This document shows, piece by piece, positions 36,304 through 45,201 of a DNA stretch of 64,000 nucleotides. Below the pieces are notes generated by a model. That model saw nothing but the letters and a program-made list of their open reading frames with translations, had not been told where the DNA came from and made no database searches. A program made the translations under genes and the position numbers. Numbering within the stretch: position 1 is the stretch's first letter; each line of letters begins with the position of its first letter. The stretch is from Natranaerovirga hydrolytica (GTDB lineage: Bacteria > Bacillota > Clostridia > Lachnospirales > DSM-24629), in contig NZ_SMGQ01000013.1 in NCBI RefSeq assembly GCF_004339095.1, positions 1 through 64,000 on the forward strand, written 5' to 3'.

Positions 36304-36879
36304 ATGACTGTAGGCTATAAGAGAATATTCTGGGGCATCTTTATTCTTACCTTTAGGATAACAATTGGGATAGTCACTATACTTCCTGCTTTCATAGGTT
36401 GGATCATCGTACTGACAGGTCTTTCACAACTTGAAGAAAAGTCCACAGTTGGAGATTTTTCTCCATTAAAGATAGGTGTAATGGTACTTATTGTCACAAG
36501 TATTGTAGGGGGGCTTTTAGAACTCAGTGAAGTTGGAAGTTTCCTTCCTATGCTGTTCTATCCGCTAGCAGTAATCGCCATTGAGTTTGTGGTATTTCAT
36601 AAGATTATAGAAGCGTCAGTCCATAACTTTAATGAAATGGGCTGTCAGGAAAGAGTTGAAAAGTACACCAGTAAGGACAGGACTTATATCATCTTAATGG
36701 GAATAACAATGGTTCTAGTGGGTATATTTTTTACATTTAAGCACCAGTCAACAGGCACGATAGGATCTCTTATGTTTTTAATTTCAAGGATATATCTGCT
36801 GACGGTGATAAATGCCCTTAGTAAGGAAGATGACGATATAGATGGTCAAGTGAAGGATACAGAAGGTATAATAAAATAA
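36304..36879 (+). CDS. Multi-pass membrane protein, partner of the upstream gene
   Basis: A 191-residue protein with about five hydrophobic helices (near 10-40, 58-72, 78-100, 126-142, 150-172). Its ATG abuts the previous stop, and GGGAGG lies inside the upstream gene. The helix IFWGIFILTFRITIGIVTIL is followed by LPAFIGWIIVLTGLSQLEEK. No transporter or enzyme motif is recognised. Confidence 0.72.
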   Translation: MTVGYKRIFWGIFILTFRITIGIVTILPAFIGWIIVLTGLSQLEEKSTVGDFSPLKIGVMVLIVTSIVGGLLELSEVGSFLPMLFYPLAVIAIEFVVFHKIIEASVHNFNEMGCQERVEKYTSKDRTYIILMGITMVLVGIFFTFKHQSTGTIGSLMFLISRIYLLTVINALSKEDDDIDGQVKDTEGIIK

Positions 36880-36916
36880 TACTGAAGTAAGGATTTTGAA
36901 GGAAACATAGAAGACT

Positions 36917-36976
36917 AAGAAGTAGCCTTTATAATGGTATAAAACTAGTGGCCCTGTAGTAGCCTACTTCTTTTCT
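36917..36976 (+). terminator. Possible terminator between converging genes
   Basis: AAGAAGTAG at 36917-36925 pairs with CTACTTCTT at 36964-36972, followed by TTCT. The loop is 38 bases and may hold an inner stem. It lies after the two membrane genes and before the converging cyclase gene. Confidence 0.4.
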
Positions 36977-37108
36977 GATTGTTTATAGACGAATAATCAG
37001 TTCCATATAATATGGAATGACTTAGATATATATTTGTTATTTCTTTGACACAAAAATAGCAGCACTGTATTATGAGAAGGCAAGAATTTATTTGAAAACT
37101 GATATATT

Positions 37109-38848
37109 TTAATATAATACTCGGTTTTTGCCTTCTCTTTTTGCTCGGTAAAGGGTTTCATCCGTACGAGAGATCCACTCCTCCGGTGTTTCTTTCTTCT
37201 TTAACTCGGTCACACCAATGCTGACAGTTACCGTAGGGATTTCAGGGTCAATCTCACTAAAATCCACTTCTTCAAAGCGCTTTCTAATTCGCTCTGCTGC
37301 CAGAATTGCTTGAGATTTACCCATAGTAGGAAAGATAATTGCAAATTCTTCTCCTCCGATTCTACAGGGATGATCCTGATTTCGAATATTTTCACTTATA
37401 ACCCGTGCAAGGTTCTGAATGACTTTATCTCCCATAGGGTGGCCATAGGTATCGTTAAATCTTTTGAAGTTGTCGATATCCAAATATATCAAGGAAGCCG
37501 GAATTCTTTCTCTGCGGCTTTCTTCATAGACACTAGCCAGTACATCATCAAAATAACGGCGATTATAAAGACCGGTTAAACTGTCTGTAATCATCAGTTT
37601 CGTAAGCTCTAATTCCCGCTTTTTCGCCAATTCTTCACGCTTTCGAAGATGGGATATACGGTCCGCTAAGGCAAAAGATAGGAACAGCGATTCTAAACTT
37701 GCTGACGCGGTCGTAGCATAGGAGGTCATAAAGCTATGGTCTACAATACCGAAACCTCTTAGAACGAAAATCAACACCGAAGCAAATAGCAATACTGTTG
37801 CAATAATATAGTACCGGGCCCCTAGACTTCCTCTACGATAGGCCTTAATGGCTACAGTCATAATAAGAAAGGGTAAAACAGCACCTGGAAGATAAGCTAG
37901 ATAGTTTGCATAAAAAAGATTTCCAGTGAAAACAAGAAAAACGCCTACCACACTTATCCCGATAAAGAACCTTATGGGCTTTAGAGCCTTTGGAACAAAT
38001 CTTGGAAGGTTCAAAAAGGATATGGCAAAAAGCAGAGCAAAACTTATGGCAATAAAAGTAGTAGCAATGACATATTGTTCAAGTGTTTCTCCTAGATTAA
38101 AGTTTAAAACCTTTAAAGCTCCCGTTATTCCTACCTGATAGATTAACATAAAAAACATATAGCCCACATAAAGGATGTAGGGTTTATCCTTTAAGGCGAA
38201 GAACAAGATAAGATTGTAAAGAATCATAGCAATCATTATGCCATAGGCTATAGCAAACATAAAAACAATAAACTGCTGTCTTACCCAGAAGCTGGTTTCT
38301 CTTTCGATTCCTAAGGAAAAATTTTGAGAGTAATCGCTTTTTACCCGAGTATATAAAGGTCTTTCGGGATTCAAGTTTTCGGGAAAGTGAAAAACAGGAA
38401 AAAAGTGTCCGACCTCATCCTGAAGACCTGCATAATGGATTCCTCCCTTTAGATGGACATAATCCTCTACACCATTGGAGATCACCGGGAGATAAAGATT
38501 AATTTCGTGGATTCCCGAGTAATCCAAGTAAAGTATGTAATCGTTGGGAAAGTTCCCTTCTATGGGTAGTTCCCTTAAGTCCGTTTGAATCCAGTGGGCA
38601 TCTTGGGTAAGACCAAATTGGAAAACGTCTCCTTGATGTTGTTGAAATGCTTCTTCATACTCTAAAGACAGAATCTCCTTAAAGGTAAGTTCGCCGGAAG
38701 CATCTTTGAGATACTGAGAATAATAGGCTAATTCAATTTGATTCCCCGAAGATCTTTCAGAAGAATGATTTCCCCCAAAAACCGTAAGAGCAGGGGCTAA
38801 AATAAAAGTAATGATGATGAAAAAAATTTTAAATCCGTTTTTAAGCAT
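37109..38848 (-). CDS. 7TMR-DISM diguanylate cyclase
   Basis: A 579-residue protein. A signal-like helix at 5-22 is followed by an outer sensor domain of 7TMR-DISM-extracellular-2 type at about 35-170 (HWIQTDLRELPIEGNFPNDY). Seven membrane helices lie at about 185-395. A coiled link (HLRKREELAKKRELELTKLM) and a GGDEF domain at 415-575 follow. The cyclase motif is IGGEEFAIIFP, an active GGEEF type, with DSLTGLYNRRYFDD before it. It should sense an outside ligand, possibly a carbohydrate, and make c-di-GMP. It converges with the membrane genes at 36304. Its base composition is slightly G+C-richer than the flanks. Confidence 0.92.
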   Translation of the reverse strand: MLKNGFKIFFIIITFILAPALTVFGGNHSSERSSGNQIELAYYSQYLKDASGELTFKEILSLEYEEAFQQHQGDVFQFGLTQDAHWIQTDLRELPIEGNFPNDYILYLDYSGIHEINLYLPVISNGVEDYVHLKGGIHYAGLQDEVGHFFPVFHFPENLNPERPLYTRVKSDYSQNFSLGIERETSFWVRQQFIVFMFAIAYGIMIAMILYNLILFFALKDKPYILYVGYMFFMLIYQVGITGALKVLNFNLGETLEQYVIATTFIAISFALLFAISFLNLPRFVPKALKPIRFFIGISVVGVFLVFTGNLFYANYLAYLPGAVLPFLIMTVAIKAYRRGSLGARYYIIATVLLFASVLIFVLRGFGIVDHSFMTSYATTASASLESLFLSFALADRISHLRKREELAKKRELELTKLMITDSLTGLYNRRYFDDVLASVYEESRRERIPASLIYLDIDNFKRFNDTYGHPMGDKVIQNLARVISENIRNQDHPCRIGGEEFAIIFPTMGKSQAILAAERIRKRFEEVDFSEIDPEIPTVTVSIGVTELKKKETPEEWISRTDETLYRAKREGKNRVLY

Positions 38849-38966
38849 ATAGGATGACCCCTCTCTGAATACCCAATAAATATAATAATATATGCACTAG
38901 TACGTAAATTGATAGTATGTTTTTTGTGTGTTTCAAAAAACACAATATCAACAAGAATTTCGACTT

Positions 38967-40394
38967 TTATCTTTGTATTTTAACATTTATAGCACAACCT
39001 TTCAACGCACATTGTAATCGATAGATGCCTTCTATAATCTCATCTTCCTTTAAGTTGCCATAACCTAAGATAATCTTATTAAGATGCTTCTTTTTTTCAA
39101 TGGTATGAAGTTCTACTGGATAGACCTTCACTTTGTGTTGATTAATCTGTTCTATTAGCCTAGGAGTGAATTCTACATTAGCGAATTCTGCAATTAGATG
39201 CAACCCTGTAGAATCTCCTGTTATTTTAACCCATTGACCAAATTCATTCATTAAACAGTTTCTTAATAGCTGGCGCCTTTTTTTATATACTTTCCTCATT
39301 TTATTGATATGGTGCTCTAGAGATCCTGTCTCAATAAAACGACCAAGTACCATTTGGTTGAGTGATGGCGTATGAAGATCATGAAACCATTTTACATGTT
39401 TGCATTTTTCAGTTAAAGAAGAAGGAAGTATCACATATCCCAATCGTAAAGCTGGGGACAGAATTTTGCTAAAGGTGCCAATATAAATAACCTTATCTGG
39501 ATCTAAGCCTTGCAAAGAACGAATGGGTTCACCATCATAGCGAAACTCGCTATCGTAATCATCTTCAACAATATAGCAGTTAGCGGCTCTAGCAAATTGA
39601 ATCAGTTGAATCCGACGTTGAATAGGCAATATAGAGCCTAGTGGGAATTGATGTGATGGGGTTACAAAAACAAAGCTAGGCTTTTTATTAGGGGGAATAA
39701 GCTCTGTCCTTAATCCCTGTTCATCAACTGGTATAGGATGTAATACTGCTCCTGTTGATGTGAAGATTGTTTGAATTTCATGGGTTATAGGATCCTCAAT
39801 AATGACTTCATCCTGTGGTGATAATAATAGCTGTGCGATTAAAGAAAGCGCTTGAGTTGCGCCAGATGTAATAACAAGTTGGTTGGGATGAAAAACCACC
39901 CCTCTTGTTCGTCTAAGATAACCGGCAAGAACTTGTCTCAATTCAAAACGTCCTTCTGGATGATCATATCCGAAAACTGAAGTAGGCGCTTCCATACATA
40001 CTGCTTTTGTCAATCTTCCCCAATCTTTTCTGGGAAATAAATCTAAAGCAGGAATTCCAGAACGAAAATCAATAACATCTTTTTCTTCTTCTTCTTCTTT
40101 TTGTAAATCAAACAATAATTGGTTTTCTTCTTTAACACTATGGGCTAAAAAGGCACCTTGAGCTACAAAAGTACCGGAGCCTTGTTGACCGTCTAAAAAC
40201 CCTTCAGCAAACAGCTGATCATAGGCCTCGATGATGACATTTCGAGAAACACCCAATTGTGAAGCCAATTGACGAGTTGCCGGAAGTCTTTTTCCCGCCT
40301 TAAGTTCTCCCTGTAATATTAGTTTGCGGATCTGTTCGTATACTTGTCTTTTAAGGGGTGTATTTAATGTTCTATCAAGTGAAATCCAAAGCAT
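38967..40394 (-). CDS. MocR/PdxR-type regulator (GntR helix-turn-helix fused to a PLP aminotransferase fold)
   Basis: A 475-residue protein; GGAGGAAAAAT precedes the ATG. Residues 1-75 are a GntR winged helix (TRQLASQLGVSRNVIIEAYD). Residues about 110-465 form a type I aminotransferase fold: VVFHPNQLVITSGATQALSL, EDDYDSEFRY, and FSKILSPALRLGY with the PLP Lys. Such proteins sense PLP or an aminated ligand and activate or repress neighbours. It is divergent from the DUF2000 gene, and paired repeats lie between them, so that gene and the permease are the likely targets. Confidence 0.9.
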   Translation of the reverse strand: MLWISLDRTLNTPLKRQVYEQIRKLILQGELKAGKRLPATRQLASQLGVSRNVIIEAYDQLFAEGFLDGQQGSGTFVAQGAFLAHSVKEENQLLFDLQKEEEEEKDVIDFRSGIPALDLFPRKDWGRLTKAVCMEAPTSVFGYDHPEGRFELRQVLAGYLRRTRGVVFHPNQLVITSGATQALSLIAQLLLSPQDEVIIEDPITHEIQTIFTSTGAVLHPIPVDEQGLRTELIPPNKKPSFVFVTPSHQFPLGSILPIQRRIQLIQFARAANCYIVEDDYDSEFRYDGEPIRSLQGLDPDKVIYIGTFSKILSPALRLGYVILPSSLTEKCKHVKWFHDLHTPSLNQMVLGRFIETGSLEHHINKMRKVYKKRRQLLRNCLMNEFGQWVKITGDSTGLHLIAEFANVEFTPRLIEQINQHKVKVYPVELHTIEKKKHLNKIILGYGNLKEDEIIEGIYRLQCALKGCAINVKIQR

Positions 40395-40407
40395 AATTTT
40401 TCCTCCT

Positions 40408-40463
40408 AAAATTGGTACTTAAAAAATAAGACAAAATTGGTTCTTTTATAAACCATTTTACCA
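40408..40463. promoter_or_regulatory. Direct repeats in the MocR/DUF2000 gap
   Basis: AAAATTGGTACTT at 40408-40420 and AAAATTGGTTCTT at 40433-40445 are 25 bases apart, close to two and a half helical turns. A TGGTT...AACCA inverted pair at 40438-40455 overlaps the second. MocR proteins usually bind two direct repeats, so these fit as operators. Confidence 0.55.
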
Positions 40464-40548
40464 TGATAACCTAAATGAGTAAAACAAAGGCTATTACATG
40501 GTAACATTTCATCATGATGAAAAAGTAAATTTGATTAGGAGGCGTAAA

Positions 40549-40962
40549 ATGATGGAAAATAAGTGTGTGATTATAATTGATTCTGAATTACCAACAGGTT
40601 TAATAGCAAATACAGCGGCGGTACTTGCTTTAACATTAGGCAATAAAATTAAGGATATTATTGGTCCTAATGTAGTTGACGGAGATGGCAAAATCCATGA
40701 AGGTATTACCACCATTCCATTTCCCATTCTAAAAAGTAACCCAGTGTATATAAAAGAATTAAGAAATGTAATTGGAGCGACATATCCGGATTTAGTTCTT
40801 GTTGATTTTTCTAATGCGGCTCAAACGACTAAAAACTATGATGACTACACTAAAAAAATAGCACAACATACAACAGACGAACTTGAATATTTAGGAATTG
40901 CTGCTTATGGCGATAAAAAGAAAATCAATAAATTAGCAGGAAGCCTTCCTCTTTTACGTTAA
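40549..40962 (+). CDS. DUF2000 family protein
   Basis: A 137-residue protein. ATG 40549 (or 40552) follows AGGAGG at 40537; the longer frame from 40498 has no site. The family signatures are CVIIIDSELPTGLIANTAAV, the LGNKI and GPNVVDGDG segments, and the end DELEYLGIAAYGDKKKINKL. The family is small and uncharacterised and often sits beside a MocR regulator, as here. The amino-acid permease downstream suggests a role with an amino acid or amine. Confidence 0.85.
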   Translation: MMENKCVIIIDSELPTGLIANTAAVLALTLGNKIKDIIGPNVVDGDGKIHEGITTIPFPILKSNPVYIKELRNVIGATYPDLVLVDFSNAAQTTKNYDDYTKKIAQHTTDELEYLGIAAYGDKKKINKLAGSLPLLR

Positions 40963-40968
40963 GATGAA

Positions 40969-41050
40969 AGTCTAATCTGCAAGCGGATGCGTAAGGATTT
41001 GACATTAGACTGTTATTGAAAATTTATGCCTGAAACGGAGTGCAAGGCAT
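40969..41050 (+). promoter_or_regulatory. Structured leader of unknown class before the permease
   Basis: Two stems in the 161-base gap: AGTCTAAT (40969-40976) with ATTAGACT (41004-41011), and ATGCCT (41026-41031) with AGGCAT (41045-41050). The first loop holds GCAAGCGGATGC and may fold further. No terminator run is evident before the gene. It may be a cis-acting RNA; it matches no riboswitch I can name. Confidence 0.4.
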
Positions 41051-41123
41051 GTGTAAATGTTAATTAAACATAGAAATAGTAACAATTTGTTTCTTATAAG
41101 ATGTAATTGAAAGGAAGAGTGGT

Positions 41124-42404
41124 ATGAAATTAGATAGAGTCTTAGGCTGGAAAGAGGCAACATCTCTTGGAATTGGAGCAATGGTGGGGGCAGGTATCTT
41201 TGTTCTAAGTGGTGTTGCAGCAGGTAAAGCAGGACCAGCAGTTCTAGTTGCTTTTGTTTTAGCAGCTGCACTAGCCATGTTGCTAGGGTTATGCTATGCT
41301 GAATTAGCCTCACGTTATCCCCGTGCTGGAGGATCTTACGAATATGTGAGAGAAACTATGGGACCATTCATTGGGACAATAATTGGATGGGCTTACTGGG
41401 GAGCATGGTTGGCTGCAAGCAGTTTTGTATCTCAAGGGTTTGGGAATTACTTAAATGCACTTACAGGTGCCCCTCCATTGTTAAGTGCTGTATTGCTACT
41501 ACTGGCTTTAGGAATTTTGAACATATTAGGCATTAAATTTAGTGGAAAAGTTCAAGTGTACATTGTATTGACGGTTATTATTGTACTTATTAGCTTTTTG
41601 GTTTTAGGCATTAAACATATAGATTACAGTTTATATCAGCCCTTTGCTCCATATGGATTTTCTGGGATATTATCAGCTGCATTGGTAGGATTTCTTTCCA
41701 TTGTTGGTTGGGATGCCATTGTTGCTTCAGGTGAAGAAATAAAAAACCCGAGAAAAACATTGCCATTGGCAATTTTTATATCTATAACCACCGTTTTATT
41801 CCTTTACCTAGGGCTTTTATTTGTATCTGTTGGTGTTGTTCACTGGGAAGCATTAGGGGCATCAGATGTGCCAGTAGCTTTGGCTAGTCAACAGTTTTTG
41901 GGAGACTTTGGTCCAATATTTATTAGTATTATTATTGTAATCGCTTTACCAGCAACTGCTAATGCTTTTATAATCTCAATTTCTAGGACTGCTTTTGCAA
42001 TGGCACGAAATGGATTATTACCCAAGAAATTTGCTTATATTCATCCCAAATTTCAAACACCAATTGGGGCCATCCTATTAGGGGTAAGCATTCAAATCCT
42101 ATTAACACTCGTTAGTTCAATTAATATTGCTGTAAATGCAACGGGCTTTTTGTATTTAATCACTTTTATCTTTACAATGATTGCCTTTTTTATTTCTAGA
42201 AAAAGCTTATCTGATCAGGATGAACAAAATCAATTCTTAGTACCATTTTATCCTATAACCCCTGCATTGGCTTTGATTATTAGTATTGGCTTGCTAATAC
42301 CTGTTGGAAAAACAGGATTTCTAACAGGTATGTTATGGTTATCCATTGGTTTAGGGGTTTACCTGCTAAGAATAAAATCCATTAAAAGGGTTTGTAATAA
42401 ATAG
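41124..42404 (+). CDS. APC-superfamily amino acid permease
   Basis: A 426-residue inner membrane transporter with about 12 helices. TSLGIGAMVGAGIFVLSGVA is the APC helix-1 substrate motif. GGSYEYVRETMGPFIG, GWDAIVASGEEIKNPRKTLP and NAFIISISRTAFAMARNGLL are further conserved segments. GGAAGAGTGGT precedes the ATG. A proton-coupled amino-acid or polyamine uptake role fits; the substrate is not readable. Probably controlled with DUF2000 by the MocR protein. Confidence 0.9.
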   Translation: MKLDRVLGWKEATSLGIGAMVGAGIFVLSGVAAGKAGPAVLVAFVLAAALAMLLGLCYAELASRYPRAGGSYEYVRETMGPFIGTIIGWAYWGAWLAASSFVSQGFGNYLNALTGAPPLLSAVLLLLALGILNILGIKFSGKVQVYIVLTVIIVLISFLVLGIKHIDYSLYQPFAPYGFSGILSAALVGFLSIVGWDAIVASGEEIKNPRKTLPLAIFISITTVLFLYLGLLFVSVGVVHWEALGASDVPVALASQQFLGDFGPIFISIIIVIALPATANAFIISISRTAFAMARNGLLPKKFAYIHPKFQTPIGAILLGVSIQILLTLVSSINIAVNATGFLYLITFIFTMIAFFISRKSLSDQDEQNQFLVPFYPITPALALIISIGLLIPVGKTGFLTGMLWLSIGLGVYLLRIKSIKRVCNK

Positions 42405-42488
42405 CAAGGTATTATAAGAAAGGATTAAAAAATACAATGTGTCTCCATATCTTAGGGTAAAATAATTTTAGGAAAAAATTTAAAAGAG

Positions 42489-42541
42489 ATTCTCCTTATG
42501 GTATGATAAAAGCGATCTAACAAAAATCATAAAAGGAGAAT
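42489..42541. repeat. Spaced inverted repeat
   Basis: ATTCTCCTT at 42489-42497 and AAGGAGAAT at 42533-42541 are exact complements, with 35 bases between them. The right arm overlaps a ribosome binding site for the short frame at 42558, so pairing would hide that site. No gene lies in 42405-42488. Confidence 0.4.
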
Positions 42542-42557
42542 TTCTTTTGAAATTAAT

Positions 42558-42674
42558 GTGATACAAGATACTTTAATAAAACTATTAGACAGTATAAGAA
42601 AATTAATGGGAATATTAGAATCAGGAGAGCGTACAACTTTTTATATAGTAAAAACAAACGCCACAGTAATCTAA
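42558..42674 (+). CDS. Possible 38-residue protein
   Basis: GTG 42558 opens VIQDTLIKLLDSIRKLMGIL and continues to FYIVKTNATVI. AAAGGAG is about 20 bases upstream, rather far, and an ATT at 42552 would be nearer. Amphipathic helix, no relatives known to me. It precedes the SDR/DUF4177 chimera by 33 bases. Low confidence. Confidence 0.3.
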   Translation: MIQDTLIKLLDSIRKLMGILESGERTTFYIVKTNATVI

Positions 42675-42707
42675 TCATTATAAACCTGAAAAGGAGGTAG
42701 AGATAAA

Positions 42708-42941
42708 ATGTTTAAAGATAAAGTAGCCGTTATTACTGGAGGTGCTAGTGGGATTGGTAAAGCCATAGCAGAGCGGTTTTTAGAAGAAGGTACTTTTTCC
42801 TTAAAGCCAGCAAAAGAATACCATAGTATAGTAGAAGAATACGCTCAAGAAGGTTGGAGATTGGTTCAGATATTTGCACCACCAATAGGCAATTACGGTA
42901 TTGCAAAGTACTATGAGCTAATATTTGAAAGAGAAAAGTAG
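42708..42941 (+). CDS. Chimeric frame: SDR N-terminus joined to a DUF4177 domain
   Basis: A 77-residue frame with a perfect AGGAGG 10 bases upstream. Residues 1-28 are the start of a short-chain dehydrogenase: KDKVAVITGGASGIGKAIAE holds the TGxxxGIG nucleotide-binding motif. From about 30 it turns into KPAKEYHSIVEEYAQEGWRL and ELIFEREK, the C-terminal two thirds of a DUF4177 protein. Neither half is complete, so a deletion joined two genes in frame. The product, if folded, would have neither dehydrogenase activity nor a full DUF4177 strand set. Confidence 0.7.
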   Translation: MFKDKVAVITGGASGIGKAIAERFLEEGTFSLKPAKEYHSIVEEYAQEGWRLVQIFAPPIGNYGIAKYYELIFEREK

Positions 42942-43189
42942 ATGTATATAGAATGAAATAGCACACAAATGATGTTAGTAAATGGCAAGGTATATTAAGG
43001 CGAATAAAACGAGTATCATAGTCAGGAAAATCTTCTTTGGAATGGATAACAAACAACTATAAAAAATTAACTTTGAAATTTTGACTATAAAGTAATATAA
43101 TATAAGATATAAAATGTTAGTAAAAGAATTTGTGATGGATTCTTTTGATAAACTCATAAACAAATATTTGTAAAAAAAGGAGCAAAAAG

Positions 43190-44476
43190 ATGGGTAAAAC
43201 AATAGCAGAAAAAATATTTGATGCACACAGAGTAAACATGCCATTTCCAGATACGCATGTTCTGAAATTAGACAGGGTTTTCTGTCATGAAATTACAACA
43301 CCAATTGCTATAACTGACCTTATGGCAAGAGGTATGGATAGAGTTTTTGATCCAACAAAAATTAAGGCGGTTATAGATCACGTAACACCTGCAAAAGATT
43401 CAAAAACTGCTGAACAGGGAAAAATTTTACGTGATTGGGCTAAAAGACATAACATTAAAGACTTTTTTGATGTGGGAAGAAATGGTGTTTGTCATGCCAT
43501 TTTTCCAGAAAAAGGATTTGTAAGACCGGGTTATACAATTATTATGGGAGATTCACATACATGTACCCATGGCGCATTTGGTGCATTTGCAGCAGGAGTT
43601 GGAACAACTGACCTTGAAGTAGGCATACTAAAAGGGGTCTGTTCTTTTCATCATCCAGAAACCATAAAAATTGAATTAAATGGAAAATTAAAACCAGGTG
43701 TTTACGCAAAAGACGTTATATTATTTATTATTAAAGAATTAACGGTAAACGGTGCGACAAATAAGGTTATAGAATTTACAGGACCAGTTGTTGATAAAAT
43801 GTCAATGGAATCCCGTATGACATTATGTAACATGGCTATAGAAGCTGGTGGAACAAGTGGTATATGTTATCCTGATATGACAACAGTAGAATATCTATGG
43901 GACTTTATCAAAGATGAATTTGAATCTAAAGAAGAAGCTTTAGAAGAATATTCTAAATGGGTTTCTGATGAGGATGCTTCATATGAGAAAGTACATACAT
44001 ATGATATTTCTGAATTAGAACCTATGGTTACTTTTGGTTATAAACCTGACCAAGTAAAACCTGTAAAAGAAATGGAAGGCACGAAAATTGATCAAGTGTA
44101 TATTGGAAGTTGTACAAATGGTCGTATTGAAGATTTAAGAATTGCAGCAAGTGTTCTTAAAGACAAAAAAATAAGTGATGATGTGCGTGGAATTGTAAGT
44201 CCTGCAACACCAGAGATTTATTCTATTGCATTAAAAGAAGGCATTATTGAGATTTTCCAAGATGCTGGTTTTTGTGTGACAAACCCGACTTGTGGAGCTT
44301 GTCTCGGTATGAGTAATGGTGTTTTAGCAGAAGGTGAAGCTTGTGCGTCTACAACCAATCGTAACTTTAATGGTCGTATGGGTAAAGGTGGTATGGTTCA
44401 CCTAATGAGTCCTGCAACTGCTGCAAAGGCAGCAATTGAAGGCGAAATAAAGAATTCTGAACTATACAAAGGATAA
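43190..44476 (+). CDS. leuC: 3-isopropylmalate/homoaconitate-type dehydratase, large subunit
   Basis: A 428-residue aconitase-family subunit after AAAGGAG. Iron-sulfur Cys residues are in GSCTNGR near 304 and NPTCGACLG near 364-367. MGDSHTCTHGAFGAFAAGVG is the other active-site segment. The length and sequence fit the archaeal-type LeuC/HacA group used by many Clostridia. With the small subunit it isomerises 2- to 3-isopropylmalate in leucine synthesis, or acts on a related acid. No leuA or leuB is near, so homoaconitase or dimethylmaleate-type activity remains possible. Confidence 0.88.
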   Translation: MGKTIAEKIFDAHRVNMPFPDTHVLKLDRVFCHEITTPIAITDLMARGMDRVFDPTKIKAVIDHVTPAKDSKTAEQGKILRDWAKRHNIKDFFDVGRNGVCHAIFPEKGFVRPGYTIIMGDSHTCTHGAFGAFAAGVGTTDLEVGILKGVCSFHHPETIKIELNGKLKPGVYAKDVILFIIKELTVNGATNKVIEFTGPVVDKMSMESRMTLCNMAIEAGGTSGICYPDMTTVEYLWDFIKDEFESKEEALEEYSKWVSDEDASYEKVHTYDISELEPMVTFGYKPDQVKPVKEMEGTKIDQVYIGSCTNGRIEDLRIAASVLKDKKISDDVRGIVSPATPEIYSIALKEGIIEIFQDAGFCVTNPTCGACLGMSNGVLAEGEACASTTNRNFNGRMGKGGMVHLMSPATAAKAAIEGEIKNSELYKG

Positions 44477-44489
44477 AAAGGAGGAAAAA

Positions 44490-45014
44490 ATGAAGACATT
44501 TAAAGGAAAAGTTTTATTTTTAGATAGAAGTGACATCAATACAGATGAAATCATTCCAGCAAAATACCTTACAGAAATTACAAAAGAAGCGTTAAAACCA
44601 TATTTATTAGAAGATTTAACTCTAGAAGGCTTTAACAATGAAGAAGATATTAAAGATAAAGCTGTGGTCATAACAAGAGAAAATTTTGGTTGTGGTTCTA
44701 GTAGAGAACATGCTCCTTGGGCTTTAGAAGTTAATGGGATTAATGTGGTTATTGCAGAAAATTTTGCTAGGATTTTCAGACAGAATATGTACAATTGCGG
44801 TATGTTTGCAATAGAATTACCAAAAGAAAAGATAGATTATCTTTTTGACAATTACGCAGGAAAAGACACAGAAGTAGAAATTGATGTTGATAACGATAAA
44901 ATAATAGTCGTGGCTGAAGGCAACTCAGAGACAATAGATTTTAAAGTTGGAGGGTTTGACAAGACCCTCGTTAAAGAAGGCGGATGGGTTGGTTACGCAG
45001 ATAAGAATTATTAA
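44490..45014 (+). CDS. leuD: 3-isopropylmalate/homoaconitate-type dehydratase, small subunit
   Basis: A 174-residue swivel-domain partner of the large subunit, 13 bases downstream with AAAGGAGG. NTDEIIPAKYLTEITKEALK and FGCGSSREHAPWALEVNGIN are the substrate-binding loops of the family. The YLT loop type is used to tell isopropylmalate from homoaconitate enzymes, but I cannot decide with certainty. A terminator follows, so the unit is bicistronic. Confidence 0.88.
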   Translation: MKTFKGKVLFLDRSDINTDEIIPAKYLTEITKEALKPYLLEDLTLEGFNNEEDIKDKAVVITRENFGCGSSREHAPWALEVNGINVVIAENFARIFRQNMYNCGMFAIELPKEKIDYLFDNYAGKDTEVEIDVDNDKIIVVAEGNSETIDFKVGGFDKTLVKEGGWVGYADKNY

Positions 45015-45042
45015 ATTATTTGATATAATATTGGTAGTATTG

Positions 45043-45083
45043 AAAACACCTGTAAAAACGAAAAATTTTACAGGTGTTTTTTT
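45043..45083 (+). terminator. Rho-independent terminator
   Basis: AAAACACCTGTAAAA at 45043-45057 pairs with TTTTACAGGTGTTTT at 45066-45080, followed by more T. It ends the leuCD unit. Confidence 0.88.
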
Positions 45084-45133
45084 AATGTAGGGGTTTGTCC
45101 AAATCTCAAAAAACTGTTATCATTATAAGGACA

Positions 45134-45163
45134 CTACATACACGCTGATTTGACTGTATGTAG
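45134..45163 (+). promoter_or_regulatory. Hairpin in the leader of the TetM-like gene
   Basis: CTACATAC at 45134-45141 pairs exactly with GTATGTAG at 45156-45163. It lies 39 bases before the start codon. Ribosomal-protection genes such as tetM have leader attenuators, but here there is no leader peptide or T-run that I can see, so its role is open. Confidence 0.35.
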
Positions 45164-45201
45164 GATGATTAATTAAATAAATTACAAAGGATTTATAATA
45201 G

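Noticed and set aside
40963-41123. T-box or known riboswitch before the permease
   Set aside because: No T-box consensus, specifier hairpin or terminator/antiterminator pair could be found; reported only as an unclassified leader.
41005-41313. Overlapping minus-strand frames at the permease start
   Set aside because: Low-complexity Leu/Ala-rich shadows of the permease helices.
42708-42800. Functional short-chain dehydrogenase
   Set aside because: Only about 28 residues of the ~250-residue family are present; no Tyr-x-x-x-Lys catalytic part follows.
45015-45201. tetM-type leader peptide and attenuator
   Set aside because: One hairpin exists but no short leader frame with a binding site and no T-run before the gene.
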